Assembly (NCBI GenBank): GCA_900315315.1
Contig: OMYT01000013.1
Span: 1-64,000, forward strand
Length of the DNA: 64,000 nt
From: an uncultured Eubacteriales bacterium
GTDB lineage: Bacteria; Bacillota; Clostridia; Christensenellales; Aristaeellaceae
Direction of reading: 5' to 3'
The notes under the pieces were generated by a model that saw nothing but the letters and a program-made list of their open reading frames with translations, was not told the DNA's origin and searched no databases. The translations under genes and the position numbers were made by a program. This document shows, piece by piece, positions 35,113 through 43,274 of this stretch. Position 1 is the first letter of the stretch. Each line of letters opens with the position of its first letter.

Positions 35113-35964
35113 ATGAAAAAGATTATCGCTCTGGTTGTTGCCCTGGTTCTGACCCTGTCCCTGACCGCCGCTTTTGCGGATTCGATTACCATTGCTGTTC
35201 CGAATGATCCCACCAATGAAGGCCGTGCCCTGAATATTCTTCAGGCTAACGGCGTGCTGAAACTGAAAGATGGCGCGGGTATCACTGCGACGAAAGAAGA
35301 TATTGAAGAGTATCTGACGGCTGAAATTGAATTCTATGAAGTGGCGGCCGATGTTGTTGCTCATGTGGTTGGAGATGTGGATTACGCGATTATCAACGGC
35401 AACTATGCTCTTGATTTCGGGATTGATCCCAAGAGCGCTCTTTTGACAGAGGAAGCCATCAATAATCCCTACATCAATGTAATCAGCGTGAAGGAAGGAA
35501 ATGAAGGAACTGATCTGGCCAAGGCACTTGCCGCTGCAGCGACCAGCCAGAAGGTGCTGGACTACATCAATGAAAAATACAGCGGCGTGGTTGTGATCGC
35601 TGTGGAGAACGTTACGGATGGCTATGACTCTTCTGTGGACTATGATGCCCTGAAGGGACAGACCATCGTCGTGGCTGCTACGCCCGTTCCCCATGAGGAG
35701 ATCCTGAAGGATGTTGTGGCTCCGATCCTTGCCGAGAAAGGCATTACGCTTGAGGTGAAGGAAGTTACGGATTATGTGACCCCCAACCAGTTTGTCGAAG
35801 CAGGCGATGTGTTTGCGAACTACTTTGCGCATCAGCCTTATCAGGATTCCTTCAACGCGGAGAACGGGACTCACCTGGTAACGATTGCCGGAGTGCATGT
35901 GGAGCCGATGGGACTCTACGCCGGAAAACAGACGGATCTGACCGCGCTGGGCGTTGCCAAGTAA
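35113..35964 (+). CDS. Circularly permuted NlpA/MetQ-family substrate-binding protein
   Basis: The 283-residue protein has a signal peptide (1-22, ending AFA) and then the two halves of an NlpA/MetQ protein in swapped order. Residues from 25 read ITIAVPNDPTNEGRAL, AIINGNYAL and NNPYINVISV, which in normal MetQ form the C-terminal half. From about 190 come TPVPHEEIL, TDYVTPNQF, NYFAHQPYQDSF and VHVEPMGLYAG, which normally form the N-terminal half. A new linker joins them. No lipobox Cys is visible, unlike typical Gram-positive binding proteins. The next genes are a MetN ATPase and MetI permease, so it probably delivers methionine or a related compound to them. The ribosome site AAAGGAG is good. 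Confidence 0.9.
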   Translation: MKKIIALVVALVLTLSLTAAFADSITIAVPNDPTNEGRALNILQANGVLKLKDGAGITATKEDIEEYLTAEIEFYEVAADVVAHVVGDVDYAIINGNYALDFGIDPKSALLTEEAINNPYINVISVKEGNEGTDLAKALAAAATSQKVLDYINEKYSGVVVIAVENVTDGYDSSVDYDALKGQTIVVAATPVPHEEILKDVVAPILAEKGITLEVKEVTDYVTPNQFVEAGDVFANYFAHQPYQDSFNAENGTHLVTIAGVHVEPMGLYAGKQTDLTALGVAK

Positions 35965-36010
35965 TTGACAGTCGATAAAGGATAGGATATCATCAAACCG
36001 TAAATCGAAC

Positions 36011-36042
36011 ACACCGGCAGCATTTGCCGCCGGTGTGCTTTC
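36011..36042 (+). terminator. Hairpin between metQ-like and metN
   Basis: ACACCGGC (36011-36018) and GCCGGTGT (36029-36036) form a stem followed by the weak T-rich GCTTTCTT. It probably reduces, rather than stops, read-through into metN, giving more binding protein than transporter. Confidence 0.5.
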
Positions 36043-36059
36043 TTGTCCGGAGAGAGAGC

Positions 36060-37127
36060 ATGATTGAATTAAGGAACTTGTCCAAACACTTTACCACAGC
36101 GGATGGCCCGGTAGATGCGCTCAAGCATGTATCCCTGACGATCAATGACGGTGATATTTACGGCATTATCGGTATGAGCGGAGCCGGAAAGAGCACACTG
36201 GTCAGATGTATCAATATGCTGGAACGCCCTACGGAAGGCTCTGTGATTTGGGATGGGACTGATCTGGGGTCATTGAACAAAAAAGAGATCCAGCAGGTGC
36301 GGCATCAGATCACGATGATTTTTCAGAGCTTTAACCTGCTGATGCAGCGTACATGTCTGGAAAATATCATGCTACCGCTAAAGCTGATCCATATGCCGAA
36401 GGCCAAAGCCAAGGAACGGGCGCAAGAACTGCTGGAGACAGTAGGCTTGCCGGATAAAGCCAACAGCTATCCGGCCCAGCTTTCCGGTGGACAGCAGCAA
36501 CGCATAGCCATTGCCCGTGCACTGGCAACTGAACCGAAGGTACTGCTCTGCGATGAAGCAACATCAGCATTGGATCCCAAAACAACCCATTCGATTCTGG
36601 ATTTAATCCGGGATATTAACCGCACAATGAAAATCACGGTGATCGTGATTACCCACCAGATGAGCGTAGTTCAGGAGATCTGCAATCGGGTGGCTATTCT
36701 GGAAAACGGTACTGTGGTAGAAGAGGGAGACGTCAGCCAGATTTTTTCGAATCCAAAGGCCAGAGCTACCAAAGCACTTGTATTTCCGGATGTGGCTGAC
36801 GGAATGGATCATTACACGATGCCGAATCAGCAGACGGTTCGCCTGGTTTTCCAGGGCGCGGAGGCAACTGCGAAACCTGTGATCGCTTCCATGGCTATTG
36901 AATGCCATATTGCGGCGAACATCCTTTCTGCAACGACCAGGACGCTGGACGGAAAAATCTACGGAAACATGCTGCTGAGCATTCCCGGAGGACCGGACGA
37001 ACTGGCAACGGCAGTCAAATACCTGAGCAAACAGCCGTCCGTAACGGTTCAGGTTGACGTGGAATACAAATCTGCTCCTGAGAATGACGCTGCGGATTCC
37101 GTCGGGGAGGTGGAAGCAAATGGGTGA
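36060..37127 (+). CDS. metN: Methionine-type ABC importer ATP-binding protein
   Basis: The 355-residue ATPase has GMSGAGKST, LSGGQQQRIAIARAL, LLCDEATSALDP and the switch His in VITHQM. After the ATPase domain comes a C-terminal NIL (ACT-like) domain (about 265-345) that senses methionine in known MetN proteins. It binds the MetI permease encoded next, whose start lies inside its last codons (8-base overlap). The ATG at 36060 follows GGAGAGAG. Confidence 0.92.
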   Translation: MIELRNLSKHFTTADGPVDALKHVSLTINDGDIYGIIGMSGAGKSTLVRCINMLERPTEGSVIWDGTDLGSLNKKEIQQVRHQITMIFQSFNLLMQRTCLENIMLPLKLIHMPKAKAKERAQELLETVGLPDKANSYPAQLSGGQQQRIAIARALATEPKVLLCDEATSALDPKTTHSILDLIRDINRTMKITVIVITHQMSVVQEICNRVAILENGTVVEEGDVSQIFSNPKARATKALVFPDVADGMDHYTMPNQQTVRLVFQGAEATAKPVIASMAIECHIAANILSATTRTLDGKIYGNMLLSIPGGPDELATAVKYLSKQPSVTVQVDVEYKSAPENDAADSVGEVEANG

Positions 37128-37833
37128 TTATATTGCCACATACTATAATCCCGAGAAACTCGAAAAAGCCTGGGCGGTCATCCAGAGAGATTTTCTCAGG
37201 GAAACGGGAGTAACACTATATATAACCCTGATGGCAACTCTCTTTGCGATTCTGATCGGCCTTCCCCTGGGTGTGCTTCTGGTAACGGGAGACAGCAAGG
37301 GAATCCGTCCGCTGCCAAGGCCTTTCATGGCATTTCTGAACGGCCTGATCAATCTTCTCCGCTCGGCGCCGTTCATCATATTGATTGTAGTCCTGATGCC
37401 AATTACCCGGGCTATTATCGGTACGGCTGTGGGAAATGCGGCGGTGATCGTACCGCTGATCATAGCAGCTTTTCCTTTTGTCGCCCGACTGGTAGAAGGA
37501 TCTCTGCGGGAAGTAAATCCGAATATCATTGAGATGTCCATGTCAATGGGTGCAACAACCTGGCAGACGGTATTCCATGTGATGCTCCCGGAAAGCGTGC
37601 CTTCGCTGATTACCAGTTTTACAACGGCAATCACCACGATCCTCGGATATACAGCTATGTCCGGTGCCGTGGGCGGCGGCGGCCTTGGAAATCTGGCCAT
37701 CACTCAGGGACAGCAGCGGTTCAACCAGGCGGTGCTGGTTGCTGCCTTGATTGTGCTTGTTATTCTGGTACAGGTTTTCCAGACCGTCGGAACAAAATTA
37801 GCCAAGAAAGCGGATAAACGGATCAAACAATAA
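37120..37833 (+). CDS. metI: Methionine-type ABC importer permease
   Basis: The 237-residue permease has five hydrophobic segments and the coupling motif EGSLREVNPNIIEMSMSMGA, followed by TAMSGAVGGGGLGNLAI, both typical of MetI. With MetN it forms the transmembrane channel of a D/L-methionine-type importer. The start is inside metN, so translation is coupled. A terminator follows. Confidence 0.92.
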   Translation: MGDYIATYYNPEKLEKAWAVIQRDFLRETGVTLYITLMATLFAILIGLPLGVLLVTGDSKGIRPLPRPFMAFLNGLINLLRSAPFIILIVVLMPITRAIIGTAVGNAAVIVPLIIAAFPFVARLVEGSLREVNPNIIEMSMSMGATTWQTVFHVMLPESVPSLITSFTTAITTILGYTAMSGAVGGGGLGNLAITQGQQRFNQAVLVAALIVLVILVQVFQTVGTKLAKKADKRIKQ

Positions 37834-37851
37834 AGAAACCAAACAAAATCA

Positions 37852-37880
37852 GGAGCTCCGGCGTTGCCGGGCTTCTTTTT
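37852..37880 (+). terminator. Terminator of the metQ-metN-metI unit
   Basis: TCCGGC-GTT-GCCGGG stem (one bulge extends it to AG/CT), followed by CTTCTTTTT (37872-37880), 19 bases after the metI stop. Confidence 0.75.
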
Positions 37881-37991
37881 ATCAGCCGTATATACTTTTT
37901 ACCATTTTGGATTCCGGCTGAAAAAAATATTATTATCAGTTAGCCGTTTTTTCCAGGTACCTCGTCTAATTTACAGAAAGGAGGGAGCGCG

Positions 37992-38498
37992 ATGGAACGG
38001 GATCAGCGCCGGGAATGGCTGGAAAAGGCGATTGCCCGGTGGGAGAAGCCGATCCTTCATCTCTGCTTTGCCTATCTGGGCGATACCGCCTTGGCGGAAG
38101 ACGCGGTGCAGGAAACATTTCTGAAGGCCTGGAAACACTACGACCGATTCCGCGGAGAAGCAGAGGAAAAGACATGGCTGATGCGCATAGCTATGAACAC
38201 GTGCAAGGATCAGCTGAAGAGCGGCTGGTTCCGGAATACGGACCGGTCCGTGACGCCGGATCTGCTGCCGGAGGGCTCCGTACCTTTCGAGGAGCGGGAC
38301 GACACCGTTACGCGTGCGGTGATGTCCCTGCCGCCCAAAGAGCGGGAAGTGACGCTGCTGCGCTGGTACCAGGGACTGAGCCTGGAGGAGATGGTGCAGG
38401 TGATGCGCGTTCCCCGCTCGACGATCAACTATCGACTGAAGAAAGCGAAGACGATGCTGCAGGGCAGCCTGGAGGAATGGTATGATGAAGACGAATAA
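37992..38498 (+). CDS. ECF-type RNA polymerase sigma factor
   Basis: The 168-residue protein has sigma region 2 (LCFAYLGDTALAEDAVQETFLKAW...WLMRIAMNTCKD) and region 4 (LPPKEREVTLLRWYQGLSLEEMVQVMRVPRSTINYRLKKAK), the ECF layout. It directs RNA polymerase to a special set of promoters. The next gene overlaps it by 17 bases and encodes a membrane protein, the probable anti-sigma factor. No distinctive self-regulating promoter is evident upstream beyond an AT-rich stretch. Ribosome site AAAGGAGG. Confidence 0.92.
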   Translation: MERDQRREWLEKAIARWEKPILHLCFAYLGDTALAEDAVQETFLKAWKHYDRFRGEAEEKTWLMRIAMNTCKDQLKSGWFRNTDRSVTPDLLPEGSVPFEERDDTVTRAVMSLPPKEREVTLLRWYQGLSLEEMVQVMRVPRSTINYRLKKAKTMLQGSLEEWYDEDE

Positions 38499-39459
38499 GG
38501 ATTCGCTGCGGTCCGCCATGGACCGGCGGCTTTCGTTCCTGGACGATCTTCCGTCCTGCCGCGCGGGTGTACTGGAGCAGATCGCCCGGGAGGAGGAACC
38601 CGTCATGAAGAAGAAAGTATCTGTAGGTTTTGTGTTTGCGATTGTGCTGGTTATGCTTTCCGTAGCAGCGCTGGCTGCCGGACTGCTGTTTTCCCCCAGG
38701 GTCAGCGCGGCGAGAAGCGCTGACCAGGCACTGGAGAAGGAATACGGGATTACGAGAGAAATGCAGACATTTTTCGGACGTGAAGAGGAAGAACTGCCGG
38801 AGGGCGGCATCCGGGTTACCTTTACCGGGGCCGGCAACCTGGCATACCCGCTGGGGACCTACACCGTGACCGTCCGGGACGGAAAGACGGACGTGACCTG
38901 GAGCCACGAAGGAAAGGATACCTCCGGCGGATATGATTCGGAAGTGTGGGGCACGGAACAGCTGAAGCAGATGTTTGCGGAGAGTACGGACGAAAGCAAA
39001 AAGCGAACGTTCCTGGACCGCGCCGCGGAAATTGCCGAAGCAAACGGGGCCGCGGAGGACAATGAATCCTCCGAGGCGGACGAGGGGTACCATATCCGGC
39101 GGGAAGCGGGGAAAACGGCGGCCCTTCGGGCCCGCAAACTGTCCGAAGAAGAGATGATCGGGATCGGCAGGGAGTTTATCGTCAGCAACTATGAACTGGA
39201 TGAAGAGCAGATTTCCCGGCTGGAACTCTATACCAATTCCTTCCGGAACGAAGAGAACGAATGGTATGAAACGGTGAATGAAAAGCCCTGCTTCCTGGTG
39301 GAGTACCTGCTGTACGAAGAATATACGACAGAACAGCAACAGAACGGCGAAGCCCGGGGGCGCACGGAGAAGGACGGGTATTATAAAGTCTATGTGAACG
39401 TGGAAAACGGAGCTGTTGAGGAGTATGAGTATAATTCGGCGCTGGGGGGAGAAGGGTAA
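38482..39459 (+). CDS. Membrane anti-sigma/PepSY-like protein
   Basis: The 325-residue protein has a short cytoplasmic N-terminus (about 40 residues, RRLSFLDDLPSC), one transmembrane segment (about 47-67) and a large outer region with many Glu/Asp residues. Its C-terminal part (about 210-320) has a PepSY-like strand-helix pattern ending KVYVNVENGAVEEYEY. Overlap with the sigma gene and the topology of one TM with an N-terminal cytoplasmic tail are as in ECF anti-sigma factors. The exact binding segment to the sigma factor is inferred. Confidence 0.75.
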   Translation: MMKTNKDSLRSAMDRRLSFLDDLPSCRAGVLEQIAREEEPVMKKKVSVGFVFAIVLVMLSVAALAAGLLFSPRVSAARSADQALEKEYGITREMQTFFGREEEELPEGGIRVTFTGAGNLAYPLGTYTVTVRDGKTDVTWSHEGKDTSGGYDSEVWGTEQLKQMFAESTDESKKRTFLDRAAEIAEANGAAEDNESSEADEGYHIRREAGKTAALRARKLSEEEMIGIGREFIVSNYELDEEQISRLELYTNSFRNEENEWYETVNEKPCFLVEYLLYEEYTTEQQQNGEARGRTEKDGYYKVYVNVENGAVEEYEYNSALGGEG

Positions 39460-39466
39460 AGGTAAA

Positions 39467-39501
39467 GGGGGCTTTCCGATCGCCCCCTTAAACCCCTTCG
39501 G
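39467..39501 (+). repeat. GGGCTTTCC repeat, short copy
   Basis: GGGGGC TTTCCGATC GCCCCC forms a hairpin, then TTAAACCCCTTCGG. The sequence afterwards (GCGCAAGCGTCAGGAG) parallels the bases after the copy at 8670 (AAAAGCGTGAGAG). Confidence 0.7.
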
Positions 39502-39586
39502 GGCGCAAGCGTCAGGAGAAGAGGGAAAAAGAGACCCCTTCGGCCGGCATAAAGTTTCAGGAGAGGGGTAAAAGGAGGAGAAGGTC

Positions 39587-40138
39587 TTGCTGTATATTAT
39601 GAGGCACGGACGGACGGACTGGAACGATAAGCACAAGCTGCAGGGGCGGACGGATATTCCGCTGAACGCGGAGGGACGGCGCATGGCCGAAAAAGCAGCG
39701 GAGGAATACCGGGACGTGCCGCTGGACGTATGCTGGTGCTCGCCCCTGATCCGGGCACGGGAAACGGCGGAGATCGTGCTTCGGGGCCGGGATGTGCCGA
39801 TTTTTACGGACGACCGGCTGCGGGAGATGGGCTTCGGCGAATACGAGGGGCTGGAGAACAGTTTCAGCATTCCGGACTGTCCGGTGAACGTGATCTTCCA
39901 GGCGCCGGAAAAGTATACTGCTTCCGTGGGCGGGGCGGAGACCTTTGACGAACTGTTTGACCGGACCGGATCCTTCCTGAGGGAGGTGATCGATCCCCTC
40001 CTGGAACAGGAGAAGAACGTGCTCATCGTCGGACACGGCGCGATGAACCTGAGCATCATCAGCCAGATCCGGAACCTGCCGAGAAAGGAGTTCTGGAGTA
40101 CGGGGATTGAGAATTGCAGGATGATCAGGCTTCTTTGA
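39587..40138 (+). CDS. Histidine phosphatase family protein
   Basis: The 183-residue enzyme has the RHG catalytic motif (IMRHGRTDWN, residues 4-13), SPLIRARETAE, the acidic REMGFGEYEGL and the second catalytic His in IVGHGAMN. This fits the broad-specificity phosphatase branch (GpmB/CobC-like), and the substrate cannot be told. The start codon is TTG at 39587, supported by AGGAGG eight bases upstream. Confidence 0.88.
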   Translation: MLYIMRHGRTDWNDKHKLQGRTDIPLNAEGRRMAEKAAEEYRDVPLDVCWCSPLIRARETAEIVLRGRDVPIFTDDRLREMGFGEYEGLENSFSIPDCPVNVIFQAPEKYTASVGGAETFDELFDRTGSFLREVIDPLLEQEKNVLIVGHGAMNLSIISQIRNLPRKEFWSTGIENCRMIRLL

Positions 40139-40178
40139 GAGTGAAGAGTGAAGAGTGGAGAGTGAAGAGTGGCTAGTG
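40139..40178. repeat. GAAGAGTGGAGAGT-type short repeat
   Basis: GAGAGTGAAGAGTGAAGAG and GGAGAGTGAAGAGTGGC run head to tail immediately after the phosphatase stop codon. Related runs occur at 25640-25673 and 45510-45530, always right after a gene. Confidence 0.55.
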
Positions 40179-40194
40179 GCCAGAATTATTGTTT

Positions 40195-40230
40195 CCGAAT
40201 CGGGGATTGTTCTCTCCGATTCGGATTTTT
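40195..40230 (+). terminator. Terminator after the histidine phosphatase
   Basis: CCGAATCGG (40195-40203) pairs with CCGATTCGG (40216-40224); the loop adds GGA/TCT pairs, and ATTTTT follows. A -10-like TATAAT at 40263-40268 just downstream may start the next transcript. Confidence 0.85.
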
Positions 40231-40362
40231 ATTTCCGGTTTTCAGGATGGAAGGTTTTGTGATATAATCTTTGAATCAGGACCGGGCGCCCCGGCGGCCG
40301 GAAGAGGAAACAAGTCTGATACGGATCCAACCCCGGACCAAACAACGAAAAGGGGAAAAGGC

Positions 40363-43260
40363 ATGCGACTGAAACGGAGTCTGTTATTGATCCTGTGTGT
40401 GACGATCGCGCTTCACGCGCAGATCCTGCTGCCTGCCGCTGCGCAGGAGGCCGTGCCCAAGACCGTCAAAGTCGGCTGGTACGAATCGGCCTTCCACCGG
40501 ACGGACGAATTCGGCCGGAAATCCGGCTACGGGTATGAATACCAGCAGCGGATCGCAATTTACAGCGGGTGGGAATACGAATACATCGAGGGAAGCTGGA
40601 GCGAGCTGTTTGAGAAGCTGGTGAACGGCGAGATCGACCTGCTCAGCGACGTTTCCTACACCCCGGAGCGGGCGGAGAAGATTCTGTATTCCGCCGAGGC
40701 GATGGGAACGGAGGACTACCACCTCTTCATCACACCGGACAACACCGGGATCCGGCCGGACGATTTTTCCACGCTGAACGGCAAGACCGTCGGCGTTAAC
40801 AAGAACAGCATCCAGGAAAAGCTTTTCGTCGATTGGGCGAAGAGCCATAACGTGACTCCGGAGATCACGGAACTGACAGGCAAGACGCCGGAACTGCTGG
40901 AGATGCTGGCCCGAAGGGAAATCGACGCGCTGGTGACGCTGGACACCTACGCAACGACCGCCGACGTCATCTCCGTATGCAAAATCGGCTCCTCGGACAT
41001 TCTGTTCGGCATCAGTAAAAGCCGCCCGGACCTGAAGCAGGACCTGGACATGGCGATGAACCGGATCTTCGAGGACAACCGGAACTTCAACCAGGAGATG
41101 ACGGAGAAATACCACAAAGCAGGCTCCGTGAACAGCTTCCTGACCGAAAGTGAGCAAAACTGGGTCGCGGAGCATGGGGCGATCCGCGTGGGCTACCGGG
41201 ACAACGACCTGCCTTTCTGCGCCCTGAGCGAGGACGGCAGCAGGCTGACCGGCATGCTGGCGGACTACCTGGCTTTCGCCGAAACGTGCGAGAAGAACGC
41301 GAAACTGAACTTTGAAGCCCAGGCCTTCCGGACCGCGGAGGAGATGCTGAAAGCCCTGAACGACGGGGAGATCGACTGCGCATTTCCCTTCTATTTCAGT
41401 TCCTTCGATGCGGAGCAGCGGGGCCTCATCGTTACCGACCCGCTGCTGATCACCGAAATGTTCGCCATGGTGCGGACCGCGGACCGACAGGGCCTCTCGA
41501 AAGAGCGGGAGATGAAGGTGGCCGTGCCGGCGGGGAACCCCAGCTACGAGACCTTCCTGAACAACTTCTTCCCCCAATGGCAGATCGTGTACTACCCGGA
41601 CGGGGAAGCGGCGTGCCAGGCAGTTGCCTCCGGGGAGGCGGACTGCGGGCTGGTGAGCAATTACCGGATCGACCGGGTGAGCGATCTGGGCAAGAAATAC
41701 GGTTTGTCGCCCCTGGCCACGGACGAGTCGATGGAGATGTGCTTTGCCCTGCGGGAGGAAGACAACAGTCTGTTCTCCATCCTGAACAAGGTGACGCACC
41801 TGATGCCGGAGGCTACGCTGAACACCTCCCTGACGAGGTACGCGTTCCGAGAAGACAAGGTGACGCTCATGGACTTCCTGCGGGACAACCTGGGGTATGT
41901 GATCGCCGGAATTGTGACGATCATCGCGATTATCCTACTGCTGGTGCTGCGGAGCGCGCGGGCGGAAGCCAAGGCCAAGGCGGGCAACCGGATTATTTCC
42001 GAGGCGGAGCTGGACCGGCTGACCGGCCTGTACAACCGGAACTTCTTCCTGGTCTACGTTAACAAGCTGCACCAGGAAAACCCGGAGAAGCCCATGGACG
42101 CCGTGGCGATCGACATTGAACGGTTCCACTCCCTGAATTCGCTAAACGGGCGTGCCTTCGGCAACGAGGTGCTGAAAACGCTGGGCAGCGAGATTACGGC
42201 GTTCCTGCAGGAGAACGGCGGGATCGGCAGCCGGTCGGAAGGCGACCGGTTCGACGTCTACTGCACACACCGGGAAAACTATGAGGATCTGCTGGCGCGG
42301 TTCACGGAGCGGCTGAACGAACTGAGCCGCAGTGCGGATATCCAGCTGCGGATCGGTGTGATGCCCTGGCAGAAGGACCTGGAACCCGAGCAGATGCTTG
42401 ACCGGGCGTGGAGCGCGGCCCGCAGCATCCGGGGCGACTACAAGACGCACCTGATGGTCTATGACGAAGAACTGCGCCACCAGGAGGAGATGAACCAGAG
42501 GCTCCGGAACGACCTGACCCGGGCGCTGGAAGAGGGCGAGATGGAGGTCTGGTATCAGCCGAAGTTTGACATTCAGGTTGATCCGCCGGTAATGCGCAGC
42601 GCCGAGGCACTGGTCCGTTGGCACCATCCGCGGCTGGGGCTGATTACGCCGGACGTGTTCATCCCGCTGTTTGAGCGCAGCGGACAGATAACCGCCCTGG
42701 ACAGCTATGTATGGGCGGAAGCGGGACGGCAGATCGCAGCCTGGCGGGAGAAATACGGGAGGCTGCTGCCGGTTTCCGTGAACCTTTCCCGGGTGGACGT
42801 GTTTGACCCGAACCTGATGACGACGCTGGAAAGGATCGTGACGGAAAACAGGCTGAACCGCAGCGATCTGACGCTGGAGATCACCGAGTCCGCCTATACT
42901 GAGAACGCGGATCACCTGATCCGGGTGATTGAGGAGCTGCGGGAGAAGGGCTATGTGATCGAGATGGACGATTTCGGGTCCGGATACTCGTCGCTGAACA
43001 TGCTGTCCTCCCTGCCGGTGGACGTGCTGAAGATGGATATCGCGTTTATCCGGAACATCGAGCGGAACGAGCGGGACTTCCATTTGGTGGAGCTGATCCT
43101 GGACATTGCCCGGTACCTGAAGGTGCCGGTGGTGGCGGAGGGCGTCGAGACGGAGAAGCAGCTGAAACTGCTGAAGGAAGCAGGGTGCGATCTGGTGCAG
43201 GGGTACTATTTTTCACGGCCGCTGCCGGCGAATGAGTTTGAGGAAAGAATGTTCAAATAG
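40363..43260 (+). CDS. Membrane c-di-GMP phosphodiesterase with two periplasmic-binding-type sensors (PBPb-PBPb-GGDEF-EAL)
   Basis: The 965-residue protein has a signal peptide (1-26), two tandem SBP_bac_3 modules (about 30-270 and 275-495), a TM helix (about 515-535), a GGDEF domain and an EAL domain. The GGDEF site reads SRSEGDRF, so cyclase activity is probably lost. The EAL domain is intact: [40 protein letters not shown] and QGYYFSRPL. It should therefore degrade c-di-GMP when the outer modules bind an amino acid or similar ligand. The ATG at 40363 opens the signal peptide. The PP2C gene follows 14 bases later. Confidence 0.92.
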   Translation: MRLKRSLLLILCVTIALHAQILLPAAAQEAVPKTVKVGWYESAFHRTDEFGRKSGYGYEYQQRIAIYSGWEYEYIEGSWSELFEKLVNGEIDLLSDVSYTPERAEKILYSAEAMGTEDYHLFITPDNTGIRPDDFSTLNGKTVGVNKNSIQEKLFVDWAKSHNVTPEITELTGKTPELLEMLARREIDALVTLDTYATTADVISVCKIGSSDILFGISKSRPDLKQDLDMAMNRIFEDNRNFNQEMTEKYHKAGSVNSFLTESEQNWVAEHGAIRVGYRDNDLPFCALSEDGSRLTGMLADYLAFAETCEKNAKLNFEAQAFRTAEEMLKALNDGEIDCAFPFYFSSFDAEQRGLIVTDPLLITEMFAMVRTADRQGLSKEREMKVAVPAGNPSYETFLNNFFPQWQIVYYPDGEAACQAVASGEADCGLVSNYRIDRVSDLGKKYGLSPLATDESMEMCFALREEDNSLFSILNKVTHLMPEATLNTSLTRYAFREDKVTLMDFLRDNLGYVIAGIVTIIAIILLLVLRSARAEAKAKAGNRIISEAELDRLTGLYNRNFFLVYVNKLHQENPEKPMDAVAIDIERFHSLNSLNGRAFGNEVLKTLGSEITAFLQENGGIGSRSEGDRFDVYCTHRENYEDLLARFTERLNELSRSADIQLRIGVMPWQKDLEPEQMLDRAWSAARSIRGDYKTHLMVYDEELRHQEEMNQRLRNDLTRALEEGEMEVWYQPKFDIQVDPPVMRSAEALVRWHHPRLGLITPDVFIPLFERSGQITALDSYVWAEAGRQIAAWREKYGRLLPVSVNLSRVDVFDPNLMTTLERIVTENRLNRSDLTLEITESAYTENADHLIRVIEELREKGYVIEMDDFGSGYSSLNMLSSLPVDVLKMDIAFIRNIERNERDFHLVELILDIARYLKVPVVAEGVETEKQLKLLKEAGCDLVQGYYFSRPLPANEFEERMFK

Positions 43261-43274
43261 CGGAAGGAGATGCG

